Assembly: GCA_029204225.1 (NCBI GenBank)
Contig: CM055106.1
Coordinates: 46,880,633 to 46,944,632 of the forward strand
Length of the DNA: 64,000 bases
Reading direction: 5' to 3'
DNA from: Diphasiastrum complanatum
Taxonomy: Eukaryota > Streptophyta > Lycopodiopsida > Lycopodiales > Lycopodiaceae
This document shows positions 1 to 10,438 of this stretch, piece after piece. Below the pieces are notes generated by a model. It was not told the DNA's origin, made no database searches, and saw nothing but the letters and a program-made list of their open reading frames with translations. Positions within the stretch are counted from its first letter, which is position 1. Each line of letters begins with the position of its first letter. The position numbers and the translations under genes were made by a program.

Positions 1-57
1 AAGATAAACGATACATAGTAAAACCTCGAGCCAATGCTCCGAGGGTGAGGAAGTACA

Positions 58-1918
58 TCAGTGAAATCTACTGTGAACCAAGTAACCCTGTAAGTTACGA
101 GCCCGGAGCCAACAGATGATAGGCCGTCCGAAAAGTGTCGATAACTGCGGATCTTTCAGGAATGCGTCCGAGAGTTTAGGGTTTAGGAATGCCCCAAGGT
201 TTAGAGCCTGAGTAAAAGGAGAGTGCTCAAGCTTCAGCACCAGGGGGGCCCGCCGAACTCTAGGAGGACCAGGAAGACATGCATCGAGAAGAGTAGATCT
301 ATCACTGTATGAAGCAGCAGCAGCAAAGCAAAGCAGGATGAATGCTCTGGGATAGCCACGAGCACGCAAGCGCTGATAAAAGCTGTGTCGAAGAGCAAGA
401 AACCCATCCAAGGTACTTTCTCTGAGAATATAACGCTGGAGCTCGCCAAGAATGAAAGCACGCTTCTGGTGACGCGGGTGGCAGGAAGACCAAGGTAAAT
501 ACTGATACCTGTTAAGGCTCTTCTGATGACAACTGGAAGAAAGGATACCAGAAGAGCGAAAAGCAGCATCCTTCGAAAAACAAATGTCGAGGATATCTAT
601 ACTGAAGTCCGAAATCTGCCAGTGTATATGAATGGAGTCCACCAAGGAATCATACCTAGAGAGCCAATGCTCAAGAGAAGTGCGAGAACCCTGCCAGATA
701 CCAAAACCATCGTCGATGAAGCGCCTGAAGTAGATAGGCCAGGAGGAAGGGGTCGAAGAAACTGCCAAATCATGCTCCAAACTGCAAAGGAAGAGACAAG
801 CGTAGACAACTGCAAAGCTGGTACCCATAGCTGTACCTCTGACCTGAAGCCAAAAATCTGCATCAAACTGAATGTAGTTATGCTCAAGGACTAAAGAGGC
901 AAGATTGAGAACAAGTCTTTCCAAAGGAACAGAGGAAAGCCTGCCAGCAAACCATAGACTGAAGACGTCGAAGACCCTCCTGAGTAGGAATACTCGGATA
1001 CAGAGATTCGATGTCAAATGAAAACAGCAGAATGTCCTGACTAAACTGCCTAGAAGATAAGTCTCTCAGAAGAGCACGAGAATCCACAAGGTGATTAGTC
1101 TCCGACAAAAGAATAGGAAGTAGCTGATAATGAAGCCATCTGGACGCATGCTCAAAAATGTAACCAATGCTAGAGCAAATAGGACGACCCACCAAAACGG
1201 GCTTATGAACCTTCGGAAGAAGATAAAATAAGCAGGCACGAAAACCAGTAGCAGGCACAAAAAGGATAAACTTAAGAGTAGCAGAATCAATAGTGCCTAA
1301 AGCATGAGCAGGAACAACTAAAGATTCAAGTAAACTCCATAAGTAAGACCAAGGGATGTGCGGAACAGAGAGATAAACTGAGGTATCGTGAAGATGCCTA
1401 TATGCTTCAGAAACATACCAAGATCTGGAGAGAATGGTAACCCCTAAATTCTTATCAGCAGGTTTAATGACAATAGACTCATCAGAACGAAGCGAGCGAA
1501 GAGCTAGCATAAGCCTACCATGAAGAAAAGGAGAAAAAGAGTTTCTGGAGACAGCAGAAAGGCGAGAAAGGATAATATCACGACCCATAGAAATAATACT
1601 CTCAAGTTCAGGGTTTAGGTCGAAATTACTCCAGGAAAGGTTAGGAATACGAAAAAGAGGAGTAGAATCCACACTGTTTCTAAAATGAAAAGACAAGCAT
1701 AAAGTACGAGCAAACGAATCAAAAGCAGAAAGAACAGAGTCATGAGAAGGAGGAGAGGGGTGAGGAATAAACCCGAGACCATAACTGAGAAGCTTCCTCT
1801 CATGGAAGGAAAGAGTGCGATGAGCCAGGTTATGAATAGCAGTATTGGTGATTCTGTGATCCACCTGGAACGTCGAGAACCTCCCAAAGAGAAAGACTGC
1901 ATAGCCATGTCGATCCAT
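58..1918 (-). pseudogene. PLE ORF2: Penelope-type reverse transcriptase
   Basis: Starts at ATG 1918-1916 inside the ORF1 stop (TGATG). The N-terminal PLE domain is visible (AIHNLAHRTLSFHERKLLS, GLGFIP). It is followed by KPADKNLGVTI, LPKVHKP, GRPICSS and the RT motif FSFDIESLYPSIP with its catalytic Asp, then GTAMGTSFA, the catalytic FIDD motif and the thumb ending in RARNLQGYLVHS. These are the diagnostic blocks of Penelope-like RTs (telomerase-related), and not of LINE or LTR RTs. Catalytic acidic residues are retained. The RT is carried in two overlapping frames with about one break, so this copy is probably inactive unless the shift is an assembly error. No GIY-YIG block is seen. Confidence 0.85.
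174..187. repeat. Two telomere units inside the PLE RT thumb coding region
   Basis: GTTTAGGGTTTAGG on the + strand, hence CCTAAACCCTAAAC in the element RNA, complementary to a plant telomeric G-strand. It encodes FLNPKL near the RT C-terminus. Confidence 0.6.
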
Positions 1919-1920
1919 CA
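1916..1920 (-). promoter_or_regulatory. TGATG stop/start overlap between PLE ORF1 and ORF2
   Basis: On the minus strand the ORF1 stop TGA (1920-1918) shares its A with the ORF2 start ATG (1918-1916). Overlaps of this type (UAAUG, UGAUG) are known to support termination-reinitiation in two-ORF retroelements such as SART1-type LINEs. Use here is inference. Confidence 0.5.
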
Positions 1921-3828
1921 AGGGCCACCAGAAGAGCTTCCGAGAACGGTGCCCTTCATGACTGGAGAACGGTTCCTTGGTGAAGCTGGATTTTGTCCCT
2001 TGCCACTGTACTGAAATCTCTGAGTGTTCTGCCTTTGATTTTCTTGCTTTCTTTGATTTCCTTGCCTTCTTTGATTTCCTTGTCTTCTTTGATTTGCCAT
2101 TCGATTTTGATTTTGACCTTGCTCTTGCCTCGGAATTTGGTTTGACCAGGAAACTCTCTTTTGGGGAGAGGGGGTCTTGGTTTTGAGAGAACCAGGAAGA
2201 GGTAAAAGGGGGCCTAAGGTGCTCCGGGAAGATGAATGCAATGCAGCGGAAGGGGTGGGAGCAGTCCCATTCCTGCGAGGCCCGTTTCCCTGACGAGAAG
2301 GGCTAGGAGAAGGCTTGCGACGTGAAGAAGGAGGAGTCGTAGAGCGGCCTCGATTCTTAAGGATAGGAGTGGGAGAAGAGCTTTGGGGCTTGCCTAAAAG
2401 TCTGTTGATCTCCACTTTTAACTCTTTAAGAAGGTCTTGCTTGACAGAGAGGGTAGCTTTTTTAACGAGCTCGGAAACACCAACATCAGAGGGGATGGAT
2501 TGTGCTTCAGTCATGGCTTCATCACGGGCAAGGTTTCTATCTTTCAAAGCATTCTCTTGAACAGCAGAAGAAATGGCAAAATCGGAATGGAGAGTATAGA
2601 CAAAGAAATCCCAGGCATTCATGGCATCTTGAAGGAGAGACTCAAGGGCCAAAGAAAAGGTGGAAGAGCCAAAATGAGAGAGTAAAGGGTCAACGGGAGG
2701 GCAAGACTTAGTTTTTACTTCCAAAAGACGAAGTCTGAGAGTTTCCGTGGCCGAATCCAAAATGCTTTTGATACTCAAAAGATCTTTTTCTTTTACCTCA
2801 AGGAGAGCAAGGTGAAGACCGTTTTGGAATTTTAGAGTCAAATCCCGAACTTTTGATTCTAAAGCCTCTTGATGAAAATCGGAACCCTGCAGCTTTGGGA
2901 AAGCAATGCGGCAAGAATGAGGCGTTTCACCGGCGACAAGTTGGCTCTTAAGCTTTTCAATGGAAGCATGAAGGCTGTGGTATTTACGGAAATCCCGCTT
3001 ATAGGAGGCCATTGAATCTTTCAGAATGGATTGAATTGCAGAAGAAAAGGACGGATGCTCCAATTCTTGAAGAAACTGGTTCTTAGGCAATTGCAGAGAT
3101 GGCAAAGAAGCGGGATTGACAGCGGGATTGGAAGAAGATGGAGCGGAAAAAACTTGCGGCGAAGCAAAAAGAGGAGCGAGCTGCTGTAACAGAGAGGGGT
3201 TTTGTTGCAGTAGTTGCTGTAAAGCGGCAAGAGCGGCAGCTGACGGCGGTGGCGGTACGGTGGCAGCGAATGGCGACGGTACGGCGGCGTCGGGCTGCGG
3301 CAAACCAGCGGCTGTGGCAGCGAAGGCAGCGGAGGTGGCAGCGGGATCAGGGGCAGCAGCAGCAAACTGCTGCGCAGCAGCAGTCTGTACGGACTGCTGT
3401 ACGGACTGCTGCTGCGCAGCACTGAGAAAATGCTGCTGCGCAGCAGCTTGCAGCGCGACGGCAGGCTGGAACGCGGCGGCAGCGAGCTGGAGCGAGGAGG
3501 GGAAGCAGGCGGCAGCGGACTGCTGCGCAGCAGCAGAGGGCGGCGGAAGGACCTGCGCAGTAGCAAGAAGAAGCTGCGCAGGGTTTTGCAGGGGAGGCGC
3601 ATCCTGAGCAGGCGGAAAGGCGGCGAAGGCGGCCTGATCCGGGGGCGGAGGAGCGATGAATCCCTGAAAAGAGGTGCTCAGAGCGGGCAGCGATGGCTGA
3701 GGATGATCAGAGGTAGAAGCAGCAGCAACATTAGCCATTTCTTCCTCGGAAAGCAGCATACCGGCAGCACGAGCTTGAGCATACAAAATGATCTGTTGTT
3801 GTTGCCAGAAATCAGGAGCTTCTTCCAT
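1918..3828 (-). CDS. PLE ORF1: Ala/Gln/Pro-rich, coiled-coil-like, basic C-terminus
   Basis: A 636-residue ORF directly upstream of the RT ORF. The first ~250 residues are very rich in Ala, Gln and Pro (GCA/GCG-rich DNA at 3020-3640). The middle (~250-460) is charged, Leu-rich and likely helical or coiled coil. The last ~170 residues are Ser/Pro/Arg-rich and basic, with a six-residue tandem repeat NQRRQG around residues 579-599. It has no zinc knuckle and no capsid motif. By position and composition it resembles the RNA-binding ORF1 proteins of PLEs and LINEs, but I recognise no named domain. The ATG at 3828 is the first in frame after the telomeric tract. The stop TGA (1920-1918) overlaps the start of ORF2. 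Function as an RNA-binding partner of the RT is inference. Confidence 0.7.
   Translation of the reverse strand: MEEAPDFWQQQQIILYAQARAAGMLLSEEEMANVAAASTSDHPQPSLPALSTSFQGFIAPPPPDQAAFAAFPPAQDAPPLQNPAQLLLATAQVLPPPSAAAQQSAAACFPSSLQLAAAAFQPAVALQAAAQQHFLSAAQQQSVQQSVQTAAAQQFAAAAPDPAATSAAFAATAAGLPQPDAAVPSPFAATVPPPPSAAALAALQQLLQQNPSLLQQLAPLFASPQVFSAPSSSNPAVNPASLPSLQLPKNQFLQELEHPSFSSAIQSILKDSMASYKRDFRKYHSLHASIEKLKSQLVAGETPHSCRIAFPKLQGSDFHQEALESKVRDLTLKFQNGLHLALLEVKEKDLLSIKSILDSATETLRLRLLEVKTKSCPPVDPLLSHFGSSTFSLALESLLQDAMNAWDFFVYTLHSDFAISSAVQENALKDRNLARDEAMTEAQSIPSDVGVSELVKKATLSVKQDLLKELKVEINRLLGKPQSSSPTPILKNRGRSTTPPSSRRKPSPSPSRQGNGPRRNGTAPTPSAALHSSSRSTLGPLLPLPGSLKTKTPSPQKRVSWSNQIPRQEQGQNQNRMANQRRQGNQRRQGNQRKQENQRQNTQRFQYSGKGQNPASPRNRSPVMKGTVLGSSSGGP
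2032..2095 (-). repeat. 18-nt tandem repeat in PLE ORF1 (NQRRQG units)
   Basis: About three and a half imperfect 18-base units encode the basic NQRRQG repeats of the ORF1 C-terminal tail. Confidence 0.7.
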
Positions 3829-3852
3829 AGCTGAAGAGGGAGTTCTCGAACG

Positions 3853-3879
3853 CTAAACCCTAAACCCTAAACCCTAAAC
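3853..3879. repeat. Interstitial plant telomere repeat (CCCTAAA)n, about 4 units
   Basis: The + strand reads CTAAACC three times and then CTAAAC. In the PLE sense direction this is TTTAGGG, ending 24 bases before the ORF1 ATG. It may be a junction with telomeric DNA, a repeat added during 5' completion, or a telo-box-like element of the leader. Orientation is opposite to what simple capping by telomerase of an end-attached PLE would give. Confidence 0.85.
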
Positions 3880-3922
3880 ACGAGTTAGAGAGAGAAAGAT
3901 AGAGAGATAACAAGCAAAAATT

Positions 3923-4411
3923 GTGTGGATCCAAAATGGCATGAGATAGCTCAAAGCTTTGGTTCTTTATCACAAAATATGAGGAGAGCTACACATATTT
4001 ATGGAGTTTGAGGTAGCTCGAGGTAGAACCACATCTATCCATCATTTAATAACATCTAAAGCGAAAACTAGAGTCTATGTGACATTCACTTCTCATGCAT
4101 GAAACTCTACCAACTTTTTCCAAGTGTGCTAGTTCTAACTAGAAATGTACAAATCATCATGCATGTGTCTATTACACTTTGTGCATGCCTTGCATGTCAC
4201 TATGGATCACTTACAATTAATGCATGTGAATTGCCACTAGTTTCTACAAGCATAATTTTGCTAATTCTATGTCTACAAACTATATGCAAGTTGTACTCAT
4301 CATTCTAGATGTGACATATCCATGTAGCTCGAGTTCTATCTAGGCCAGACTTGGCATTTTGCATTTATGAACAACATACTTGCATGGTACAATATTTGTA
4401 GCATGCCAACA
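3923..4411 (-). repeat. Copia 3' LTR (about 489 bp)
   Basis: Bounded in sense by TGTTGGCATGC after a purine tract and by CCACACA at the far end. No second copy is found in the window, so the outer boundary is tentative. Confidence 0.55.
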
Positions 4412-5334
4412 CTCCTCCTAAAAACAATCTATATTGACTTGAACATTGATCTTGGTCTTACTCCAAGATTGGCTCTATGCTTGATGAAGGAACTTTTGCT
4501 CAAAGGTTTGGTGAACATATCAGCAATACAAAATGATGTGTCGATGTGCTCTAAGTATATTTCCCCTCCAATGAGCTTCTCTCTCACGAAGTGATGTGCA
4601 AATTCTATATGCTTGCTCCTTGCATGGAATATCGGGTTGTTGGCAAGGACTTGGGCTGAAATGTTGTCACACATGATCATAGGTAGATCCTCTTCCATAC
4701 TAGCAACCTCTTGATCCAAAGCACTTCCTTTGTTGTTGTAGTGAGCGCCTTGTACTCAGCTTCACATGATGAGAGTGATACAAGTTGTTTTTGCCTCCAT
4801 CACCACCTGACTTGAATTGTGTAGCCTTCTATGGACTTTCTTCATTCCCTCCAAAGGGAAAAAGCGACATCTTCACTAGATCAAGGGTCTTGCTTTTTGG
4901 AAAGCCAAGATATCAAGTTTCCTCCGAGATATATGACATAAGCACTTGTAGATTTTTTATCTACTCTATTACTTGCAAAATCCGAGTCAGCTTTAATTTT
5001 TTCCATGCTACATGGTTGCTTTCGCAGTCTTCAATCTGCATGAGTAGATCTTTATTTATGGACGAAACGATGATCGTCGTTGCGCGCTCATCCTTTCTGT
5101 TCCATTCAACTCTCCTCGGGTCTCCCTTTGGAGGCTGCACCTCTGAGAGCTCGGTCACTGACCAGATGCCTTCGCCCTTCAGGACTGTTTTGATTTTGAG
5201 TTTCCAGATTCTGTAATTTGCGCCATCGAAACTGATTGCTACTCTGGTCTGGATTGTCATAGCCATATTGTGTTGTCTGGAAGAATCATTGCTACGATAT
5301 CAGTAGTGACAACTTGTTGGCTCTGATACCATGT
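3923..5334 (-). mobile_element. Ty1/copia remnant, chimeric, internally deleted
   Basis: Minus-strand fossil. A likely 3' LTR lies at 3923-4411, preceded in sense by the purine tract AGGAGGAG. RNase H sequence follows (DSDFASNR..KSTSAYV, SSCEAEYKAL, CDNISAQVLANN, HARSKHIE, FTKPL) at about 4990-4429, and a gag N-terminus (FDGANYRIWKLKI) lies at 5266-4985. A primer-binding site complementary to initiator tRNA-Met sits at 5319-5331, with an LTR edge at 5332. Most of the element is missing. The LTR-like sequences at the two ends do not resemble each other by eye, which suggests fusion of two different copia elements. It is clearly broken. Confidence 0.8.
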
Positions 5335-6270
5335 CGCGGAAGCGCGTGTGTGGGACTGATTTGTGTTCCTCCTCACTTCGTCTTCTTTATTGCGAACAAT
5401 TTTCTGTCTTTTAATCTTCTTCTGTGCGGAAGCTCTTACAGGATCCCAAACACTCGACTACGCATCATAGAACACATTCTATTCTAGCAATCATGATACA
5501 CAGCACAAGACGAGATTCATGAAAATAGAGTGACTATATTATCAATTTTAGTTTAGAGTGAATTCGTCAGTGTCTCGTTCATTGGCGGAATGACATTCTA
5601 ATCTTTTATTGTGTTTAGCTCATTGGCAGACTTTCATGCACAACTATGGTGTTCTTACTTTCTTACTCTATTCGCTATGTCTCTCTTTGTCTCTTACAGA
5701 TCTCTGTTTTCTCATATGCTTGTTATGATCCAGAGAGAATCATTTATACCTCCACTATGTGGAGTTTACAAGATATCTAAATGTCGAATCACATGACTAG
5801 TTAACGCTAATCAACTAGTTAACTAGTCTCCGTCTTGCTACTCGTTTCAGCTGGGCATGAAGTCCGTTGAGCTACCAGTTGGCAGCGCAAAAGATTTTTC
5901 TTCGTCTGAGTCGTTATCTCCCATTTGCTTTCGTTCTTTTCATTTCTTTTCATATATTGCGTTTGGCATTCCTTTTGCGGTTTGCGGTTCTGGAGGTGTG
6001 TTTGCGATTCGCGATTGATTCGCGAATCGTTCGTGCTTCGAGTCAAAGACACGTTGACTGTCGCGAATCGTTCTCGTTCGACTGTTGCGAATCGTTCTCG
6101 TTCGACATTCGTGTCTTGTTCGTGCTGTGACAAAGTTGTAGGAGTTCATCATTTCTGACAATTGACACGTTAATCAGCCAGAGTGTAGCACTGCTATACT
6201 ACTCTGATAACACCTCATCTGTAGAACACGTTTCAGTCGATTTGATAGAGGCCAAATTGATGTTCTGAAA
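5335..6270. other. LTR-like and unassigned AT-rich sequence
   Basis: The left part is probably the 5' LTR of a copia element reading leftward from 5332; its far end is not determined. At 6061-6110 there are two tandem ~25-base units containing GCGAATCGTTCTCGTTCGAC, with a TTCGCGAA palindrome just upstream. No coding sequence is supported. Confidence 0.4.
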
Positions 6271-7106
6271 TGTGAAAAATGCAAAAATAAGCTTGGTAGA
6301 GGTTAAAAATCTTGTATGTAGATAAACACACATGTGTGGAGCCTATTCCCACATGTGAAACTAGTGTATTTGTCATGTACCATAATCATATATGTTGTAC
6401 ATATGATTTAATTCAAGTTCTAGTGGCTAAAATGGCCAAAAACTAGTTTTCTAGACATATGACACATGGCATCAATCTATTGATTGCATGAGCCACATCC
6501 TTAGGTTAGGTGTCATATCCCATGTGTAGAGGACAGACAGCTCACACGTGTGGAATAAGCTGAAGTAGGCGAATTTTGACTTCTAGAAGATTTCCAAGTA
6601 GATCTCCATATAGAAGGAAAATGGACCAAAAGTGCTCAAAATAGAAGGTTTTGTCCAAGTGTCAGTTTTGCATGATGAATCATCATATGACAAAGCACCT
6701 TCACACATGTGGGATCAGAGGGATGATCAGTACCATGAGCTCCCACTTATTGTATATATACAGCCACATTTGGCCATAATCATAGTGAGACACCAATCTT
6801 GGTTTTGGAAGCAATTTTGAGTGATTATCTCCATTTGTCTACATTTGTTTTGATTGTTTTGAGGTTCTATCAATGTGTACTTGATTTTCAGGTTGGAGTG
6901 CGTACTCAGACAGTGTTTCACACGTGTGAAACCATAAAGTACACCTACCTTCAATTAATGATTGTTCTTGTTAGGATTTTGTGCCTAGAATTGATCTAGA
7001 TTGATCTTAATCTCAAGTAGATTGATAGATCAAGTAATCTGACAACCAATCCCTCTTGAGGATTAGATTAGGATCCACTCTTGTTCCTTTTTGTACTTTT
7101 TGCACA
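6271..7106 (+). repeat. 836-bp LTR with several CACGTG/CATGTG dyads
   Basis: TG...CA ends, followed by a Met PBS. It contains the dyads CACACATGTGTGG (~6326), CACATGTG (~6350), CACACGTGTG (6543-6552), CACATGTG (~6704) and CACACGTGTG (~6919). CACGTG is the plant G-box core; use as a U3 enhancer is inference. Confidence 0.7.
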
Positions 7107-7119
7107 TGGTATCAGAGCC
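7107..7119 (+). promoter_or_regulatory. tRNA-iMet primer-binding site
   Basis: TGGTATCAGAGCC directly after the LTR end, the standard plant minus-strand primer site. Confidence 0.8.
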
Positions 7120-8402
<1,283 letters not shown>

Positions 8403-8585
8403 CTGTGCGTGCGTGTACCACTCTAAGAAAAAGAAGAAACTTCTTGTTTTCATTAATAAAAGATGGGGAAACCCATCGGAGTACAAAAGGAATGCATGTA
8501 GAAAGTGTAAAGGCCATAAGGCGCATTGAGATATTGTACATCAACTATAACAAAGTAATAATCTCACTGAGTATCTATAAAAAGC

Positions 8586-9599
8586 CTACTGCTTGAGTAA
8601 GTCGCTGGTTAAGACAGTTGGAAGTTTAGGTAGTGCAGGAAGCTGTGAAGTAGCCATTTTTGCAACTACGGCCCGTCGAAGTATTGCAAGTGCCTGAGTG
8701 CGTTGTAAAGTGATAGAAACTCGTTGAGGATAATAAGCCGTAATGATAGATAAAGGTGAGGCACCACATCCTTGAAGCTTTGCTGCCAAACCTGCACATT
8801 GTGCACTTAGCCCAAGCCGTTCTTGTAAAATAGATATGGTGGACTTTTGTAAATGGTTCGTCATTGTTAACTCAAAATTAAATACAAACACATCCACATC
8901 TTCAAGATTTATGTGATCGACTCTCGGTTAGTTCTTTGTTGCACGCTTCTGCTTGCCTCTTAGATCTAATTGCAACATTTTTAGCTCGTACCTTTTCAAG
9001 AAAGAAGTATGCATCCAGTGCACATGTACAATCTTGGTGTCGTTGCTTTGAATGAATCCAATCACTTTAGCAATCCAAAATGGATGACTTTCGCTATTTT
9101 TTGATGCCAAAAGTGCAATGAGACTTTCGATCTTTAATTCATTGAGGTTACCAAACCATTTAGCCCTGGCAGCATTTACAGTTTGTTGACTTTTTCTTGA
9201 ACCCAAATAAATTTCACGTTTTTCATTGTGAAGAAGGTTTAAATATTCAGTCTGTTCTGGAACAACAGAGGAATCAATGGCCGTTGTTGGAATTGAAGAT
9301 CTAGTTGGCCACTGAAATTCTTTAGACAAGTTTGAGTCTCCCAAATCAAGCAAACGTATTTTTTGTTTCTCAAAACAATCCGTCCACCAATGTCAATCAA
9401 ACTCGTCAAAAAATTGGTATGTTGCTTGAATGGTTGTTTCCAAAAAGTTTAACCTCACAAATGGATCAATTGGCCGATGTTTCCTTTGAGCTTTTTGCTC
9501 CTCCAAGACAAAAGTTAGAGGACAAAAATGTGCAAGCTTAACTTGAGAATAAGACACAAATTGTAAAAAACGGACTCCTTCAGAAGGTAGCCATGCCAC
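8586..9599 (-). pseudogene. Unrecognised coding fragments with a PFWIAKV..VHW motif
   Basis: Three neighbouring minus-strand open stretches (9599-9393, 9353-8928, 8897-8586) have protein-like composition. The middle one (141 residues) contains HPFWIAKVIGF followed by IVHVHW, a pattern reminiscent of small beta-barrel reader folds (BAH/Tudor-like), and it ends in a basic tail. I do not recognise the family. It may be a captured host-gene fragment or part of an unfamiliar transposon. No start or splice model can be justified. Confidence 0.3.
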
Positions 9600-10438
9600 T
9601 GAGTTAGAGAATTGCTTTTCCCAGGGTGCAATTTCTTGGCGCGCATTTCCTGGCGAGCATATGTCGTCGACGAGCAGATAATGACGAGTATTTTTTAGAA
9701 AATGTGTATAATGGCGAGCAAATATGATACTTTAGGACCCTATTTTAAATAGTATTTTTAAGGGTTTAGGGTTTGGAGTGTGATGTACAATGCTTTGTCA
9801 AGTATCCTCTCACGTGGTTGTTAGTATCCTCTTTTTGAATAAATATTATTGGTTGTTAAAAGGCAATGTGGACCAGCACGTAACGGGACACATAATACTA
9901 TCACAATATTTTTGAGAGTAATAAATAAGCATAACCAATTTGAAAACCTTTTTTCAACGATAACACCTAAAAGGAAAACGCATCTATTTGAACAACCCTA
10001 TGAGATTTCTTATTGTGGCTTCAAACCTGTCTGGCAAATGTTTGAAACTTTTACTCATTGCTTGCTTTTAAGTGTCATCCTCAATTTCATACTTCACAAA
10101 TGAGATGTGGAGACCTGAGGATTTGAATTTTTAACTACAAGGTGTTACAATATGATCTTCATAACTTACATATAAGGATTTGGGACAATTTTTGAGCATC
10201 AATGGCCAACATTTGGATTTTCAGATTTCTTTGTGATATACAAGCTTCATGCTATATTTTACATCTTTTCATGTGTACTGTGGAATGCCGAGATGTTGAT
10301 AAGAAGCACTAGTAAGTGTCATCTTTTTTCATGTTTCAAATACACAGGGAATTACTTGAGAACCACATTCTTGATATTAGATATTTTGTAAAATTATGTG
10401 TCATTATGATTGCTCTGATAAAGCTCCTCTATATGTAG
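9600..10438. other. Unassigned AT-rich sequence
   Basis: Contains one GGGTTTAGGGTTTGG telomere-like motif near 9764. No gene is supported. Confidence 0.4.

Larger units (their letters stand above)
1..3879 (-). mobile_element. Penelope-like retroelement (PLE), 3' end outside window
   Basis: Minus-strand retroelement with two ORFs, no LTRs and a Penelope-type reverse transcriptase. Order in the sense direction: telomere-like repeat (3879-3853), short 24-base leader, ORF1 (3828-1918), then ORF2 with the PLE N-terminal domain, RT fingers, palm and thumb (1918-58). The RT ends in the PLE signature RARNLQGYLVHS and a stop follows within a few residues, so no C-terminal GIY-YIG endonuclease is seen. 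Only 57 bases remain to the left edge, so a detached endonuclease or the 3' end could lie outside. Lack of endonuclease with telomeric sequence is what is known for Athena/Coprina PLEs (rotifers, fungi, Selaginella). Membership of that clade is inferred, not shown. Confidence 0.82.

Noticed and set aside
1-1921. LINE or group II-type reverse transcriptase
   Set aside because: Blocks such as KPADKN, LPKVHK, GTAMG and NLxxxLVxS are Penelope-type; LINE motifs are absent.
2032-2095. CRISPR-like spaced repeat
   Set aside because: Contiguous 18-base coding repeat without spacers, in a plant nuclear context.
3021-3834. Ala- and Arg-rich ORFs of 95-193 residues on both strands
   Set aside because: Shadows of PLE ORF1 in a GCA/GCG-repetitive stretch, with no independent motif.
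3853-3879. True chromosome end
   Set aside because: Only about four units, with ordinary transposon sequence on both sides; it is interstitial.
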